A DNA stretch of 33,995 bases from HOT-345 sp963531535 (GCA_963531535.1 CAUSGX010000009.1:1-33995), one strand, 5' to 3'. Numbered from the stretch's first letter, positions 9,867 to 19,160 are shown. A program made the numbers and translations. Notes: generated by a model from the sequence alone, not told the origin.

Positions 9867-9884
9867 TCTACTAATAAACACTAG

Positions 9885-10895
9885 ATGGATCCACAGGTTT
9901 TTGAAAAAATCAAAAGGGTTAATGAATATGGGAAGGAATATCGGCATGCTAGGGAACTAGCAAAAACACTTGAATATGCTGATTTCACGAATTTTTCTAA
10001 AGTAATTCAGAAAGCAAAGACCGCCTGCAAAAATAGCTGACAAACGGTCGCTAATCATTTTAATGAATTTACGGAAAGGGTAAAAATCTGATCTGGTGCC
10101 ACTAGAGAGTTAAAAAGTTGGAAGCTCAGTCGTTATGCCTGCTATCTTATTATTCAAAATGCAGATCCGAGCAAGGAAATCGTAGCCCTCGGACAGAGCT
10201 ATTTTGCTTTGCAGACTAGGCAGCAAGAACTTTCTGCTCAGTATTTGGAAGATCAAAAGAGACTGGAGCTCAGGGACGAAATGACCAAGCACAACAAGAA
10301 ACTTTTCAGTACAGCCAGATGAGCTGGGGTGTATGATTATGCAACCTTCTATGATTCTGGGTATCAAGGACTTTATGGCATGAAGAAGAAGGATATCATC
10401 GAGAAAAAGAATATCAATGCGAGCGATAATATGCTAGATCATATGAGTAGTGAGGAACTCGCGGCAAACCTCTTCCGCGCAACGCAGGCTGAGGCAAAAA
10501 TCAAAAGAGAAGCTATAAAATGACAAGAAAAGGCTAGTCAAGCACATTTTGAAGTAGGGAAGAAGATCAGAGAAACGATTCAAGAACTTTGAGGGACAAT
10601 GCCTGAGGACATTCCTGCTGTAGAGGACATCAAATATGCTAGAGAAAGACTCGAGAAATTTGCAGTTCAGGAGGAATGAGAAACTCCTAGCTTTACAGAT
10701 AAGTTGATCGCAAAACTAGAAGAAAAAGCTGAAGACACACTCTCATTTAAACTTCCAGAACATATTGAAATTATTGAAAAGCTTGCAAAAATCATACAAG
10801 GTTATCCTGGAGAAAGGATCGTTCAGCTCTGAGAAAAACATTTCAAAGTATCTAGTGAGGGACAGAGACTCATTAAAGAGCTCTTGGAGAAGTAA
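9885..10895 (+). CDS. dinD: DNA-damage-inducible protein D
   Basis: A 336-aa protein, ATG 9885 to TAA 10893-10895. It aligns along most of its length with E. coli DinD as I recall it: KIKRVNEYGKEYRHARELAKTLEY, KAKTACKNSGQTVANHF, VKIGSGATRELKSWKLSRYACYLIIQNADPSK, GQSYFALQTRQQEL, HNKKLFSTARGAGV, GYQGLYGM, ILDHMSSEELAANLFRATQ-like, and TIQELGGTMPEDIP. Six TGA codons are read as Gly, at least three at glycines conserved in E. coli. The C-terminal ~70 residues extend beyond the enterobacterial protein. In E. coli, DinD is SOS-induced and acts on RecA filaments; that role here is carried over from the family. No obvious LexA box was seen upstream. Confidence 0.92.
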
Positions 10896-10918
10896 GATGA
10901 AGGACTTAAGAGAAAAGC

Positions 10919-10946
10919 TTGCAAACAAAGACAAAATCACTATGCT
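10919..10946 (+). promoter_or_regulatory. Candidate efp promoter
   Basis: -35 TTGCAA (10919-10924), 16-bp spacer, -10 TATGCT (10941-10946). This predicts a start near 10953, about 28 nt before the efp ATG. Confidence 0.55.
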
Positions 10947-10980
10947 CAAATTCAGCTTTTTATTTATTGACTAAGATAGT

Positions 10981-11535
10981 ATGGTTAAAATTGATGCAGC
11001 AGAAGTAAAAAAATGAACTGTTCTTGAGATGGATGGTCAGCTTTTTAAGGTACTTGACCTTTCATTTATGCAGATGCAGCAAAGACAGGGTTCATATACC
11101 TATAAAGTAAGAAATCTGATCACAAATGGAGTACAAAATGTAACCGTAAAATCAGGTACAACAATGGATCAGGCCGATATTTCTACTCAGAATGCGGTTT
11201 ATCTCTACAATACAGGAAACACTTACTCATTTATGGAAAATGATACTGGAGAAATCCATGAACTTGATAAGGAAAAGATTGATGATATCACAGGATATCT
11301 CAAGGATAATCTCGATGTATTTATCCAAATCTATAAGGGAAATGTTATCAATGTCATCCTTCCTTCAACTATTAGTTATGAAATTATCGAGACTGTGCCT
11401 GGAATCAAAGGGAATAGAGCTCAATCTGGAACTAAACCAGCAACTATTGAAACTGGAATGGAGATTCAGGTGCCACTTCACAAAGAAGTAGGAGATATTG
11501 TTACGCTTAACACACTTACTGGTGGTATTAACTAG
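10981..11535 (+). CDS. efp: Elongation factor P
   Basis: A 184-aa protein, ATG 10981 to TAG 11533-11535, with one TGA=Gly at residue 12 (VKKGTVLEMDGQLF). Length and three-domain layout fit EF-P: N-terminal KOW-like domain, central OB domain (TYSFMENDTGEIHEL) and C-terminal OB domain (VTLNTLTGGIN). EF-P binds between ribosomal P and E sites and relieves stalling at polyproline. The domain-I loop is unusual: where most bacteria have PGKG, this protein has Q33-Q-R35-Q-G, so an Arg sits at or near the modified-residue position. That resembles Arg-type EF-Ps that are rhamnosylated by EarP, but no earP-like gene is present in this window. Strong terminator follows. Confidence 0.95.
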
Positions 11536-11550
11536 TTTCTCAAAAAAGAT

Positions 11551-11581
11551 AAAAAATCTGACTCAAAAGGTCAGGTTTTTT
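11551..11581 (+). terminator. Intrinsic terminator after efp
   Basis: AAAAAATCTGAC pairs with GTCAGGTTTTTT (12 bp with one U-G wobble) across a short loop and ends in a T tract. Confidence 0.85.
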
Positions 11582-11584
11582 GTT

Positions 11585-11612
11585 TTGATTTTCTACTTAA
11601 AATCCGTATACT
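11585..11612 (+). promoter_or_regulatory. Promoter of the 11644 gene
   Basis: -35 TTGATT (11585-11590), 16-bp spacer, -10 TATACT (11607-11612), about 31 bp before the ATG. Confidence 0.65.
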
Positions 11613-11643
11613 GACGCTTCATAATATAAAAATTTAAAGTAGT

Positions 11644-11853
11644 ATGAAATTAGGTATTTTATTAAATCGGAGTTGGGATGTTTTTGTGTATGCACTAGTA
11701 GCTGGTGCTCTTGGGAGTTTGGTTTACTATATCATGATGGAATCATTTAATCTCCCTATTTATGCACTTCCCTGCAGCATTATCTTTGGAATACTCTTTT
11801 TTCTCTTTATCTTGAGGGAGGAGAAAAAACTAAAATCAGCTCAGGATAGTTAA
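11644..11853 (+). CDS. Small two-helix membrane protein
   Basis: A 69-aa protein, ATG 11644 to TAA 11851-11853, with no TGA. Two hydrophobic segments lie at about 12-31 (DVFVYALVAGALGSLVYYIM) and 38-56 (IYALPCSIIFGILFFLFIL), followed by a basic/acidic tail (REEKKLKSAQDS). It has its own promoter and terminator, so it is a separate transcription unit. No family recognised; it resembles short inner-membrane hypothetical proteins. Confidence 0.75.
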   Translation: MKLGILLNRSWDVFVYALVAGALGSLVYYIMMESFNLPIYALPCSIIFGILFFLFILREEKKLKSAQDS

Positions 11854-11862
11854 CATTATTTC

Positions 11863-11897
11863 AAAGCTTTCTCATCTATCTTTGAGAAAGCTTTTTC
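11863..11897 (+). terminator. Intrinsic terminator after the 11644 gene
   Basis: AAAGCTTTCTC pairs perfectly with GAGAAAGCTTT and runs into CTTTTTCT, 9 nt after the stop codon. Confidence 0.85.
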
Positions 11898-11912
11898 TAA
11901 AAAGATTTAGCC

Positions 11913-11940
11913 TTGCAATAACAAGAAAAAAAACTACCAT
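11913..11940 (+). promoter_or_regulatory. Candidate promoter of the malic enzyme operon
   Basis: -35 TTGCAA (11913-11918), 16-bp spacer, -10 TACCAT (11935-11940), 30 bp before the ATG. The -10 is weaker than its neighbours. Confidence 0.45.
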
Positions 11941-11970
11941 ACAAAGATATTTTAATCTACATGATATGAT

Positions 11971-13110
11971 ATGACAAATTATTATACTCGTTCTTTAGAA
12001 GAACACAAAAAATATAAGGGGAAAGTTGAGATGATTTCTAGAGTTCCACTCAATACTAGAGAAGATATGTCAACCTACTACTCTCCTGGAGTAGCTCAAC
12101 CATGCCTAGAAATAGAAAAAAATCCTGAACTTGCTTATGACTATACCTGGAAAGGGAGAACTATTGCCGTTATTTCTGATGGAAGTGCAGTTCTCGGACT
12201 AGGGAATATTTGAGGACTTGCTGGGCTTCCTGTCATGGAGGGGAAAGCTGTTCTGTTTAAAGCCTTTGGAGGAGTTGATGCGGTTCCTCTTGTTCTTAAA
12301 ACGCAAGATCCTGAGGAGATTATTAAACTCGTTGAAAACATTTCTCCAAGCTTTGGAGGGATTAATCTAGAAGATATCTCAGCTCCAAACTGTTTTTATA
12401 TTGAGGAAGAGCTCAAAAATAGGCTTAATATTCCAGTTTTTCATGATGATCAACACGGAACTGCAATTGTTGTGCTTGCTGGACTCATCAATGCATTAAA
12501 ACTCACAAAAAAGGAAATTTGAAATATCAAAATCGTTGTTGCTGGTGCTGGTGCTGCTGGAATCAGTATTGCAAAGCTTTTGCATAGCTACGGAGCAAAT
12601 CATATTGTAATGACAGACAGTAAATGAATTATCCATGCTTGAAGAACTGATTTGAATACATATAAGGCACTGTGGGCTGAAACAAATCTTGAGGGGACAA
12701 CTGGGAATCTCGCTGATGCTCTCCGTTGAGCTGATGTATTTGTGGGAGTGAGCAAACCAAATCTCATCTCTGCTGAAGAAGTAAAAACAATGAATTCTGA
12801 TCCAATCATCTTTGCTCTGTCAAATCCAGAACCAGAAATCCTTCCAGAAGAAGCGAGAAAATGAGGTGCAAGTATCATCGCAACAGGAAGATCAGACTAT
12901 CCAAATCAGATCAATAATGTCCTTGTTTTCCCTGGACTATTCAAGGGACTACTTTCGGCAAGGATCGCTCAGGTTGAACAGAAACACATGATCGCAGCTG
13001 CTGAGGCATTGGCAAAATATGTACAAAATCCAAATGAACTTGAGATTATTCCATCTGCACTAGATAAAGATGTTGCAGAACTCGTTGCAAAAGCTGTTGC
13101 AGAAGCATAA
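11971..13110 (+). CDS. Malic enzyme (malate dehydrogenase, decarboxylating)
   Basis: A 379-aa protein, ATG 11971 to TAA 13108-13110. It converts malate to pyruvate and CO2 with reduction of NAD(P). Family motifs are clear: catalytic Tyr region VPLNTREDMSTYYSPGVAQP, GSAVLGLGNIGGLAGLPVMEGK, FGGVDAVPLVL, metal-binding FGGINLEDISAPNCF and IPVFHDDQHGTA, the Rossmann loop VVAGAGAAGISIAKLL and FALSNPEPEI. TGA supplies Gly at LGNIG, KEIG, KGIIHAG, LRGAD and RKGGA, all expected glycines. Length fits the short bacterial form without a phosphotransacetylase domain. Cofactor preference is not determined here. First gene of a likely four-gene operon. Confidence 0.95.
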
Positions 13111-13154
13111 AATTCAGATTTTTGAACTTTTGAATATTCAAATACCAAACAAAG

Positions 13155-13802
13155 ATGACTCCAAAGATTTTAGCATATCTCAGTATTATCATCTGAACTA
13201 TAGTCCTCAGTGTAACAATTCTGATGATTATTTTTCCGAAACTCTTTCTAAAAATCGATGAGCATCTTCAACTCAAAAAACCTAGAACCCCATGAAAAGA
13301 GAGGTTCGCACTCCGAATTAATCATGCAATTAGCCCACTTACTGTCAGTATTTTCTATGCTATTATTGGCATAATACTCGCTTTAGCAGGTCAGAGACAT
13401 ATTTTAGGAATTGTCTTCTGCAGTATGATTTCTGCTTCTATTGGATTTCGAGCTGTAAAAAGAATCACACAAAGACCTAGACCTCAAGATGCATTACTCA
13501 AATTTAAAGACTATAGCTTTCCAAGTGGGCATACAACCGCTGGTTTCGTTTTTTTCCTTTCCTTGGCTATGGCATGATCTTGGGTTTTGGAAAATCACTT
13601 TGCTTGGATACTTTATACTCTAGCTCTGATCTGATGAATCATAGTATGATGGAGTAGATGGTATATCAAAGTGCACTGGGTAACTGATATCATCATTTGA
13701 GCATTGCTTGGATGTGGATGCTTTATCTTTTCTTATCTGTTGTTTGTGCATTTTGGCGATGCTGTGATTCAGGCAATAGAAAAGGTGTTTTTTACTCTCT
13801 AG
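13155..13802 (+). CDS. PAP2-family membrane phosphatase
   Basis: A 215-aa protein, ATG 13155 to TAG 13800-13802. The three phosphatase motifs are present in order: KRITQRPRP (C1, KxxxxxxRP), FPSGHTTAG (C2, PSGH) and SRWYIKVHWVTD (C3, SRxxxxxHxxxD), with all catalytic residues. Five or six hydrophobic segments surround them, so it is an integral membrane enzyme, probably acting on a lipid or undecaprenyl phosphate. Seven TGA=Gly codons lie mostly in membrane segments (LALIGGIIVGWSRW). It follows malic enzyme by 44 bp and precedes the flavoprotein by 6 bp. The exact substrate cannot be read from sequence. Confidence 0.9.
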
Positions 13803-13808
13803 AATCCT

Positions 13809-14882
13809 ATGCTAGACTGCTGTATTATTGGAGCTGGGGCAAGTGGACTCTTTTGTGGAATGCTCTTGCCAAGGGGATGGAAGAAATGTATCTTGGAAAA
13901 GAACAGTTCAGCTGGGGTAAAAATCTTACTCTCTGGGAAATGAAGGTGTAATTTTACCAATATCAATGTATCTGATAAAACCTATGTATGAGATCAGGCT
14001 GAGAGATTAAAGAGCTACTTTTCTCAGTTTTGACCAAAAGATATGATCAAGTTTTTAGAAGATCATTGAATTCAGAGCCAGCAAGAGGATTTTTGAAGAA
14101 TGCTCCTCAAAAGCAATAAAGCTAGAGAGCTATTGGACTTTCTATTAGAAGAAAATAAGAAAAATCTAACTGAAATTGAATATAATCATGGAGTTATCTG
14201 AATTCAAAAACAGCTTGATTATTATCTTATCAGGACTAATCAAGGAACTTTTGAGTCAAAAGGGGTGATTATTGCAACAGGAGGTCAATCCTTTCCGAAA
14301 GTGTGAGGATCAGATTTTATTTCTGTTTTCTGAAAAGAGCAGGATATCGCTATTCATACGCCAGCTCCAGCTCTTTGCTGACTCGAGACGAAGGAAGACC
14401 TTTCTTCTCTCTCATGAAGTTCAGTCTCCGCAGAAATCAAGCTCACCTTAGGAGATAAGACTGTTTATCAAGAGGAGCATACGGTTCTTTTTACGCACTG
14501 GGGGATATCAGGACCTGGAATCTTTAATGCTTCACTTTGGCTAGGATATCTTGATCCAGAGCTCAAAAAGAAAGCAAAAGTCAGACTTTTGATCACTAAA
14601 GATCAGATTACAAAAAGGCTTTTAGCATATCTAAGAGCACCTAAAGGACTAAGAAATTACACGATGACGCTCACTCCAATAGCGCTTAGAAGCTGGGATG
14701 AGGCAAAAGTTATGAGCTGAGGACTTCTAATGGAAGAAGTGAATGAGAACTTTGAGCTTAAAAAGCTGCCTTGAATATATCTTCTCTGAGAAGCGCTGAA
14801 TATCACTGGGAAAACTTGATGATATAATCTTCAGTGGTGCTGGACAAGTGCATTTTGCTGTGCAAAGGCAATGAGAAAATAA
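13809..14882 (+). CDS. HI0933/BaiN-type FAD flavoprotein
   Basis: A 357-aa protein, ATG 13809 to TAA 14880-14882. N-terminal dinucleotide-binding loop CCIIGAGASGLFCGMLL, then SGKGRCNFTN, ATGGQSFPKVGGSDF, LFTHWGISGPGIFN and C-terminal LGEALNITGKTGGYNLQWCW are diagnostic of the BaiN/RdsA (HI0933-like) family of NAD(P)/FAD oxidoreductases. About fourteen TGA=Gly codons, several in these motifs (GGY, KGRCN, GEAL). Length is somewhat below the usual ~400, with loops shortened in the middle domain. The physiological substrate of most members is unknown. Tightly linked to the PAP2 gene (6 bp) and the carboxypeptidase gene (11 bp). Confidence 0.9.
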
Positions 14883-14893
14883 TACTATTTTAG

Positions 14894-15613
14894 TTGAGAA
14901 AAATAAAAATTATGGAAACAGTAACAATGTTAACATTATTACTCGGAAGTGGGATACTAAGTGGAGATGCCATGAGTGGCATGTCAATTGAACAATTAGA
15001 TCCGATTGTTCTTGAACAACAACTTTCATCTGAATTTAAAACAAAGATCGAATCAGCATTTTCTTCTTATGATCTAAATAGTGATAGTTCCTATCAGAAG
15101 TTTCTAGATACTACGCATTTTTTTAACGATAGAAGCTATACTCCTAGTGATTTAGAGTCGATACCTTCAGACTTTACCTTTAATAACGCAAGGAAGTTCA
15201 AACTTAGAAAAGAAGCCTGAGAGCAATTTGCTGATATGGCTCGACACTTTTGGTCTGCATCCAATAAGAAGAAAAAAATCAGTATTACAAGTACTTTTAG
15301 AAGTTATGATTTTCAAAAGAAAATGAATGGAAGCTGCCACGCTCATCATTGTGCTGAAGCTGGGAGTAGTGAACATCAAGCAGGCCTAGCTATTGATCTG
15401 GGAGTAAATGGGAGAAGACTTGATAGTACAAGTTTTGAATGGATGAGAAATAACGCACACAAACGAGGTTTTCATAATACCTACCAAAAAGGAGTTGAGA
15501 TTGATGGGAAAATGATTGAGCCTTGGCATTGGAGATACTTGGGAGTAAAGCTTGCAACAGAGCTGTATGAGAAGAAAATGAGCTTTGCTGAATGGTACTA
15601 CGAGCAAAAATAG
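14894..15613 (+). CDS. VanY/M15-type D-alanyl-D-alanine carboxypeptidase, secreted
   Basis: 239 aa if started at TTG 14894 (MRKIKIMETVTMLTLLLGSG), 233 aa from ATG 14912; stop TAG 15611-15613. The TTG start is preferred because it gives a basic N-terminus before a hydrophobic core, as in a signal peptide. The C-terminal half carries LAS-peptidase motifs: STFRSYDFQ, the zinc site SEHQAGLAIDLG (SxHxxGxAxD) and EPWHWRY (catalytic Glu plus third zinc ligand His). One TGA=Gly at 15218-15220. These enzymes trim peptidoglycan stem peptides outside the membrane, and the neighbouring PAP2 gene also suggests envelope lipid or wall turnover. Residues 30-110 are a helical region without recognised motifs. 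Confidence 0.88.
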
Positions 15614-15614
15614 C

Positions 15615-15642
15615 TTGAAATACAAGACTGGAATTTTATACT
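15615..15642 (+). promoter_or_regulatory. grpE promoter
   Basis: -35 TTGAAA (15615-15620), 16-bp spacer, -10 TATACT (15637-15642), 38 bp before the grpE ATG. No CIRCE inverted repeat was seen. Confidence 0.6.
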
Positions 15643-15680
15643 TAGCATGTTCAGTTTTTTTATTCGTATTGTAATGCTTT

Positions 15681-16307
15681 ATGACTGATATCACTAATCA
15701 AAATATTCAAAATACAGAAAATCTAGCTCCTGAAGTTGAAACTCAAGAGGCTCCAGAACTAGAGGAAATGCTTGAGGAGATTAAACAAAAAGACGAGGAA
15801 GAATCAGCTCATAGCGACTTGCTTTCTCAGGTCAAGGACCTTACCAATCAAATCAAGGAGAAAGAAGAAATCGCAAAAAACTCTCAAATTGCCTATCTAC
15901 ATCTTAAATCAGATTTTGATATTTTGCAAAGGCAGACAGAGCAAAAAATTCAGAATGCAAACCGTGATGCAACCATTACTGTAGCAAAGAAGTTTTTGCC
16001 CTTGGTTGAAAATCTGAGAAAGTCTCTACTGAATCTCACTCCTGAGCAGCAGGAAACCTCTATGGGGAAAGGAATCAAAATGATGTATGATGGGTTCTTG
16101 AAAAACCTTGAAGCGATCAAGATTGAGGCAATTCCTGCAGTTGGACTGGCTCCAGATCCTCAGTTTCATGAACCAGTGAGCATGCAGGCTACTGAAGATG
16201 AGGAACTTAAAGGAAAGATTATTCAGGAATTTGAGCAAGGTTTTGTTTTCAAAGATGGAGAAGAAACTTTGGTTATTATTCCTAGTAAAGTGATTGTTTG
16301 AAGCTAA
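15681..16307 (+). CDS. grpE: GrpE nucleotide-exchange factor
   Basis: A 208-aa protein, ATG 15681 to TAA 16305-16307; the penultimate codon pair is TGA (Gly) AGC (Ser), so a standard-code reading loses only the last two residues. An acidic, disordered N-terminus (to about 45) is followed by a long coiled coil (SQVKDLTNQIKEKEE, AYLHLKSDFDILQRQ) and the beta domain with the family signature PQFHEPVSMQATEDEE and VFKDGEETLVIIPSKVIV. GrpE releases ADP from DnaK. No dnaK or dnaJ is adjacent in this window. It has its own promoter and a strong terminator. Confidence 0.95.
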
Positions 16308-16320
16308 CATTGAAAGAAAT

Positions 16321-16354
16321 AAAAAAGAGAAGTCTGAATTCTTCTCTTTTTTTT
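16321..16354 (+). terminator. Intrinsic terminator after grpE
   Basis: AAAAAAGAGAAG pairs with CTTCTCTTTTTT across an 8-nt loop and ends in a long T tract. Confidence 0.85.
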
Positions 16355-16391
16355 ATACTAAGATAGTTCTGCTATTTATGGTGAGAATAAC

Positions 16392-16434
16392 AATAATAAT
16401 AAAAAAAAGAAGTAGGATACTAAACTACTTCTCA
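16392..16434 (-). terminator. Intrinsic terminator of the 16435-17281 unit (minus strand)
   Basis: On the minus strand AGAAGTAG pairs with CTACTTCT across a short loop and is followed by eight T residues. It faces the grpE terminator and closes the unresolved unit transcribed from 17254-17281. Confidence 0.75.
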
Positions 16435-17247
16435 TTGAGGAAATGAGTAAGCCTTTATCACATGCCTCAGAGAGCCAAAGGATCTCTTAAATCCTTTGTC
16501 GTCTAATGCTCTAGGCAATCCCAGAGAGTAAGAACCATTAGACAGCAAATAAACAGTATCTTTTATCTTAAGGAGTTGAAGAAGTATTTCTAGGATAGTA
16601 ACTAGCAATACTGGATCATACTTGATCTTAAGAGTAGGAAAGGGAAAACCTCTTGAAAAACCTGATTTCAAACTTTTCCTGACTTTCCAACGATATGCTA
16701 TCAAAATAGTGAATTCTCGACTGATTTTCTAACTCGCCCTCAATAACCACTCTATGAATAGCGGAAGTATCTAAGTTAACAAGGTCGGTTTTACCTTATA
16801 TTTAGAATTCCTTGATTATCCCTAGAGGTGAGTATCGTTTTTAAGGGATTTAGCAAAACCTGATTCCTTGGTATCTCCAGCACCTTTAGTACTCAAGATA
16901 GCTCCCTTTCATCTTATAAGAAAGAAGAGACAAGAAATCAGACTTTTCCTTTTTGGCTGATGAATGACACATCTCTTCAAAAGAGAGCATAACTCATCAT
17001 TGGTAGCGAATGTTAGATTCAATCGCTATCTTAGAGTAAATAAAAGCATACACGGATCAACGAGGATCAGCATCAAACCTTTCATTTACAGCACAAAAAA
17101 GAAAAACAGCAAGTTCAAAATTTTTGTGAATAAAGGCTGGTAAAGAACTCATTTTCAGCACTACTCTCCCCTTATGAGGGAAAGGAATGCGTACATCAGG
17201 AAGTTGAAGACTTCTTTTTGAGAAGTAATCTTGCTTGCCTTGATGAC
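16435..17247 (-). other. Promoter-to-terminator unit without an intact gene (long RNA or decayed gene)
   Basis: About 830 nt between a consensus promoter (17254-17281) and a strong terminator hold no convincing single ORF even with TGA=Gly. Three stretches are open in different frames: 17152-16886 (from ATG, 88 aa, SSLPAFIHKNFELAVFLFCA), about 16785-16630 (LVNLDTSAIHRVVIEGELEN) and 16738-16420 (about 105 aa, PVLLVTILEILLQLLKIKD). None is recognised. The transcript also contains many perfect short hairpins, for example GTCTAATG/CATTAGAC (16501-16543), AAAGGAT/ATCCTTT (16478-16498) and TAGCG/CGCTA (near 17005-17030). I cannot decide between a large structured RNA and a frameshifted gene. Confidence 0.4.
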
Positions 17248-17253
17248 GATATA

Positions 17254-17281
17254 AGTATATTCGTTTTTTCAGATTTTGCAA
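17254..17281 (-). promoter_or_regulatory. Promoter of the unresolved unit
   Basis: Minus strand -35 TTGCAA (17276-17281), 16-bp spacer, -10 TATACT (17254-17259). The hexamers are near consensus. No start codon with a long ORF lies just downstream. Confidence 0.65.
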
Positions 17282-17329
17282 ATTTTTGATCACTTTTTTT
17301 AGTTGTCTATTTTTCCAGTTCTCAACTTA

Positions 17330-17355
17330 CGAAAAAACCTCTCACAAAAAGTAAG
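17330..17355 (-). terminator. Intrinsic terminator after metG
   Basis: On the minus strand CCTCTTAC pairs with GTGAGAGG (one U-G wobble) and is followed by six T residues, about 32 nt after the metG stop. Confidence 0.75.
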
Positions 17356-17386
17356 AGGAATTTTTCATCAGATTTTTTTGGTATTT

Positions 17387-18955
17387 TTAGTTTTCTGTTT
17401 CCTTTCTTTGATACAAAATTTCTGGTGCGAGCTGCACTGAAAACTTTTTAAGAGATAAGGCAGTCTTCACCTTTTCAAAATCAAGATTGTGAGCGGTATC
17501 AATAGCCGTAAGTTCTGGGATTCCGAGGATTGATTGCAATTTTCTAAATCCTTGGGTCAGAATCGGAGCTGAAAGTAATGCCAAATTCTTAATAATATAG
17601 AGAAGAAACTCCAAATCCCTGATTGCGACTCCTCTCGTCTCCTCTTCCTTATATTTTTTCCATGGCTCAGAGTGCGTAATAAACTCATTTGCAAACTGAA
17701 CAGTTTTATATCGCTCTTGTAGATATCCTTGGATATTAAAAGTTTTAAGATACTTTTCCTCAATAGTTCATAAAAAAGCATCAAAATCCTGAATTGTGTC
17801 AGCTTTTTTTATCTCTTCTAAAAGCTGCTGATGAGCAACTCCTTGTATAATTCCATATTTTTGGCAAAGGTTCACTACTCTATTTACCAGATTCCCCCAA
17901 GCTCAGATCAGCATACTATTATATACATTTTCGAGCCTCTGAAGTGAGAAATCTCAGTCAGCATTGAGTGAAACATCGTACAAAAGATTAAATACAAAAG
18001 GATCTCTATCCCACTGCTGGATAATTTCCGCTGGATCAATTACATTTCAGGTTGATTTTGACATTTTAGCACCATTGAGTGTGAGATGTCCGTGTGCTAA
18101 AAGCGTCTTTGGCAACTCCAAGTCTGCCGAAAGAAGCATTGCTGGCCAAAATGCTGCATGAAACCTCAAAATATCCTTTCAGATAATATGGATATCCGCA
18201 GGCCAATAGTTTTTCCATCCCTCATTGCGTCAAAATCCAATTCCTGTAAGGTAATTTGTAAGCGCATCACACCAAACATACATTACATGCTCATCATCAT
18301 TAGGAACTGGAACTCCCCACGGCATTTTAGAAGTCTGACGAGAAAAGCTTACGTCCTCAGCTTTTTCTAAAAATGCAAGGATTTCATTTTTTCTAATTTC
18401 TGGCTCAATTTGGTAGGCATTTTCACGAATGAGCTCAGCGATTTTTTCTCTATATTTTGAAAGTCTAAAAAAGTAGTTCTCCTCTTGAATATGCTGGAGT
18501 TCTTTGGTAGGATGATCTGGACATTTTCCGTCGATGAGATCTTTCTCAAGCTTCATAGACTCACATCACTCACAATAGAGACCTTCATAGGATTTTTTGT
18601 AGATATCCCCTGCTGCGACGAGTCTCTCTCGCATAAGTTTTGCTCCAGGATAGTGCATCTGCTCATCTGAAGTACTCAAAAAAATATCATAAGAAACTTC
18701 TAAATTTTCATATAACGACTTAAAAAGCTGAAGATTTTGAGCGATAAAATCTCTGACTTCTAGCCCTTTTTCCTTTGCTGTATTTCGGTTCTTCATTCCG
18801 TGGTCATCACTTCCCGTCTGAAATACCACATCATATCAGAGAAATCTATACATTCTCGCTAAAGCATCCGCCTGAATAATCTCCAAAGCATGTCCAGCAT
18901 GAGGAGCTCAGTTCATATAAGCAATTGCTGTCGTAATAAAAAATTTCTTGTCCAT
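17387..18955 (-). CDS. metG: Methionyl-tRNA synthetase
   Basis: A 522-aa protein, ATG 18955 to TAA 17387-17389. Class-I signatures: HIGH-type ITTAIAYMNGAPHAGHALE and KMSKSTGN; also TGSDDHGMKNRNTAKEKG, ILRFHAAFWPAMLL and the anticodon-recognition W in LIGAWGNLVNRV. The connective peptide has a zinc-knuckle-like CEGCESMK plus CPDH, partial compared with a full four-Cys knuckle. In-frame TGA=Gly occurs at MNGAP, CEGC, GIGFGRNEG and elsewhere. It charges tRNA-Met. There is no C-terminal EMAP/Trbp111-like domain, as in many short bacterial forms. A ~140-nt leader separates it from its promoter. Confidence 0.95.
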
Positions 18956-19103
18956 CTTTAGAAGAGTAATATAAAAAATCTGATCTTTTCTCAGTATTGA
19001 ACTTAAAAATACGAAAAGTATAGCTGTTTTCAAGAGAATATTGTACAATGTCCCCTTTTAGAAAATCAGCTCTCTACAATCAAAAATAATACCAAAAAAG
19101 CAT

Positions 19104-19131
19104 ACTATATCATAAATACAAATATTGTCAA
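19104..19131 (-). promoter_or_regulatory. metG promoter
   Basis: Minus strand -35 TTGACA (19126-19131), 16-bp spacer, -10 TATAGT (19104-19109). The predicted leader of about 140 nt holds a hairpin (AGCTGATTTTC with GAAAACAGCT, about 19023-19070) and a small CTGA/TCAG stem followed by six T (about 18975-18993). It shows no T-box motif. Confidence 0.6.
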
Positions 19132-19160
19132 TCTAAAAGAAAAAGGGATATCAGTTTTTT

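Noticed and set aside
9844..9884. LexA-type SOS box upstream of dinD
   Set aside because: No inverted repeat of the CTG-N10-CAG or GAAC-N4-GTTC type in the short upstream gap.
11971..13110. Malic enzyme and other genes as TGA-truncated pseudogenes
   Set aside because: TGA codons coincide with invariant glycines in many unrelated families, which is recoding rather than decay.
16432..16704. 90-aa minus-strand ORF as a confident gene
   Set aside because: No good start codon, no recognised motif, and overlapping alternative open frames in the same unit; kept only inside the unresolved region.
18956..19103. T-box leader upstream of metG
   Set aside because: No T-box consensus or specifier-loop arrangement was seen.
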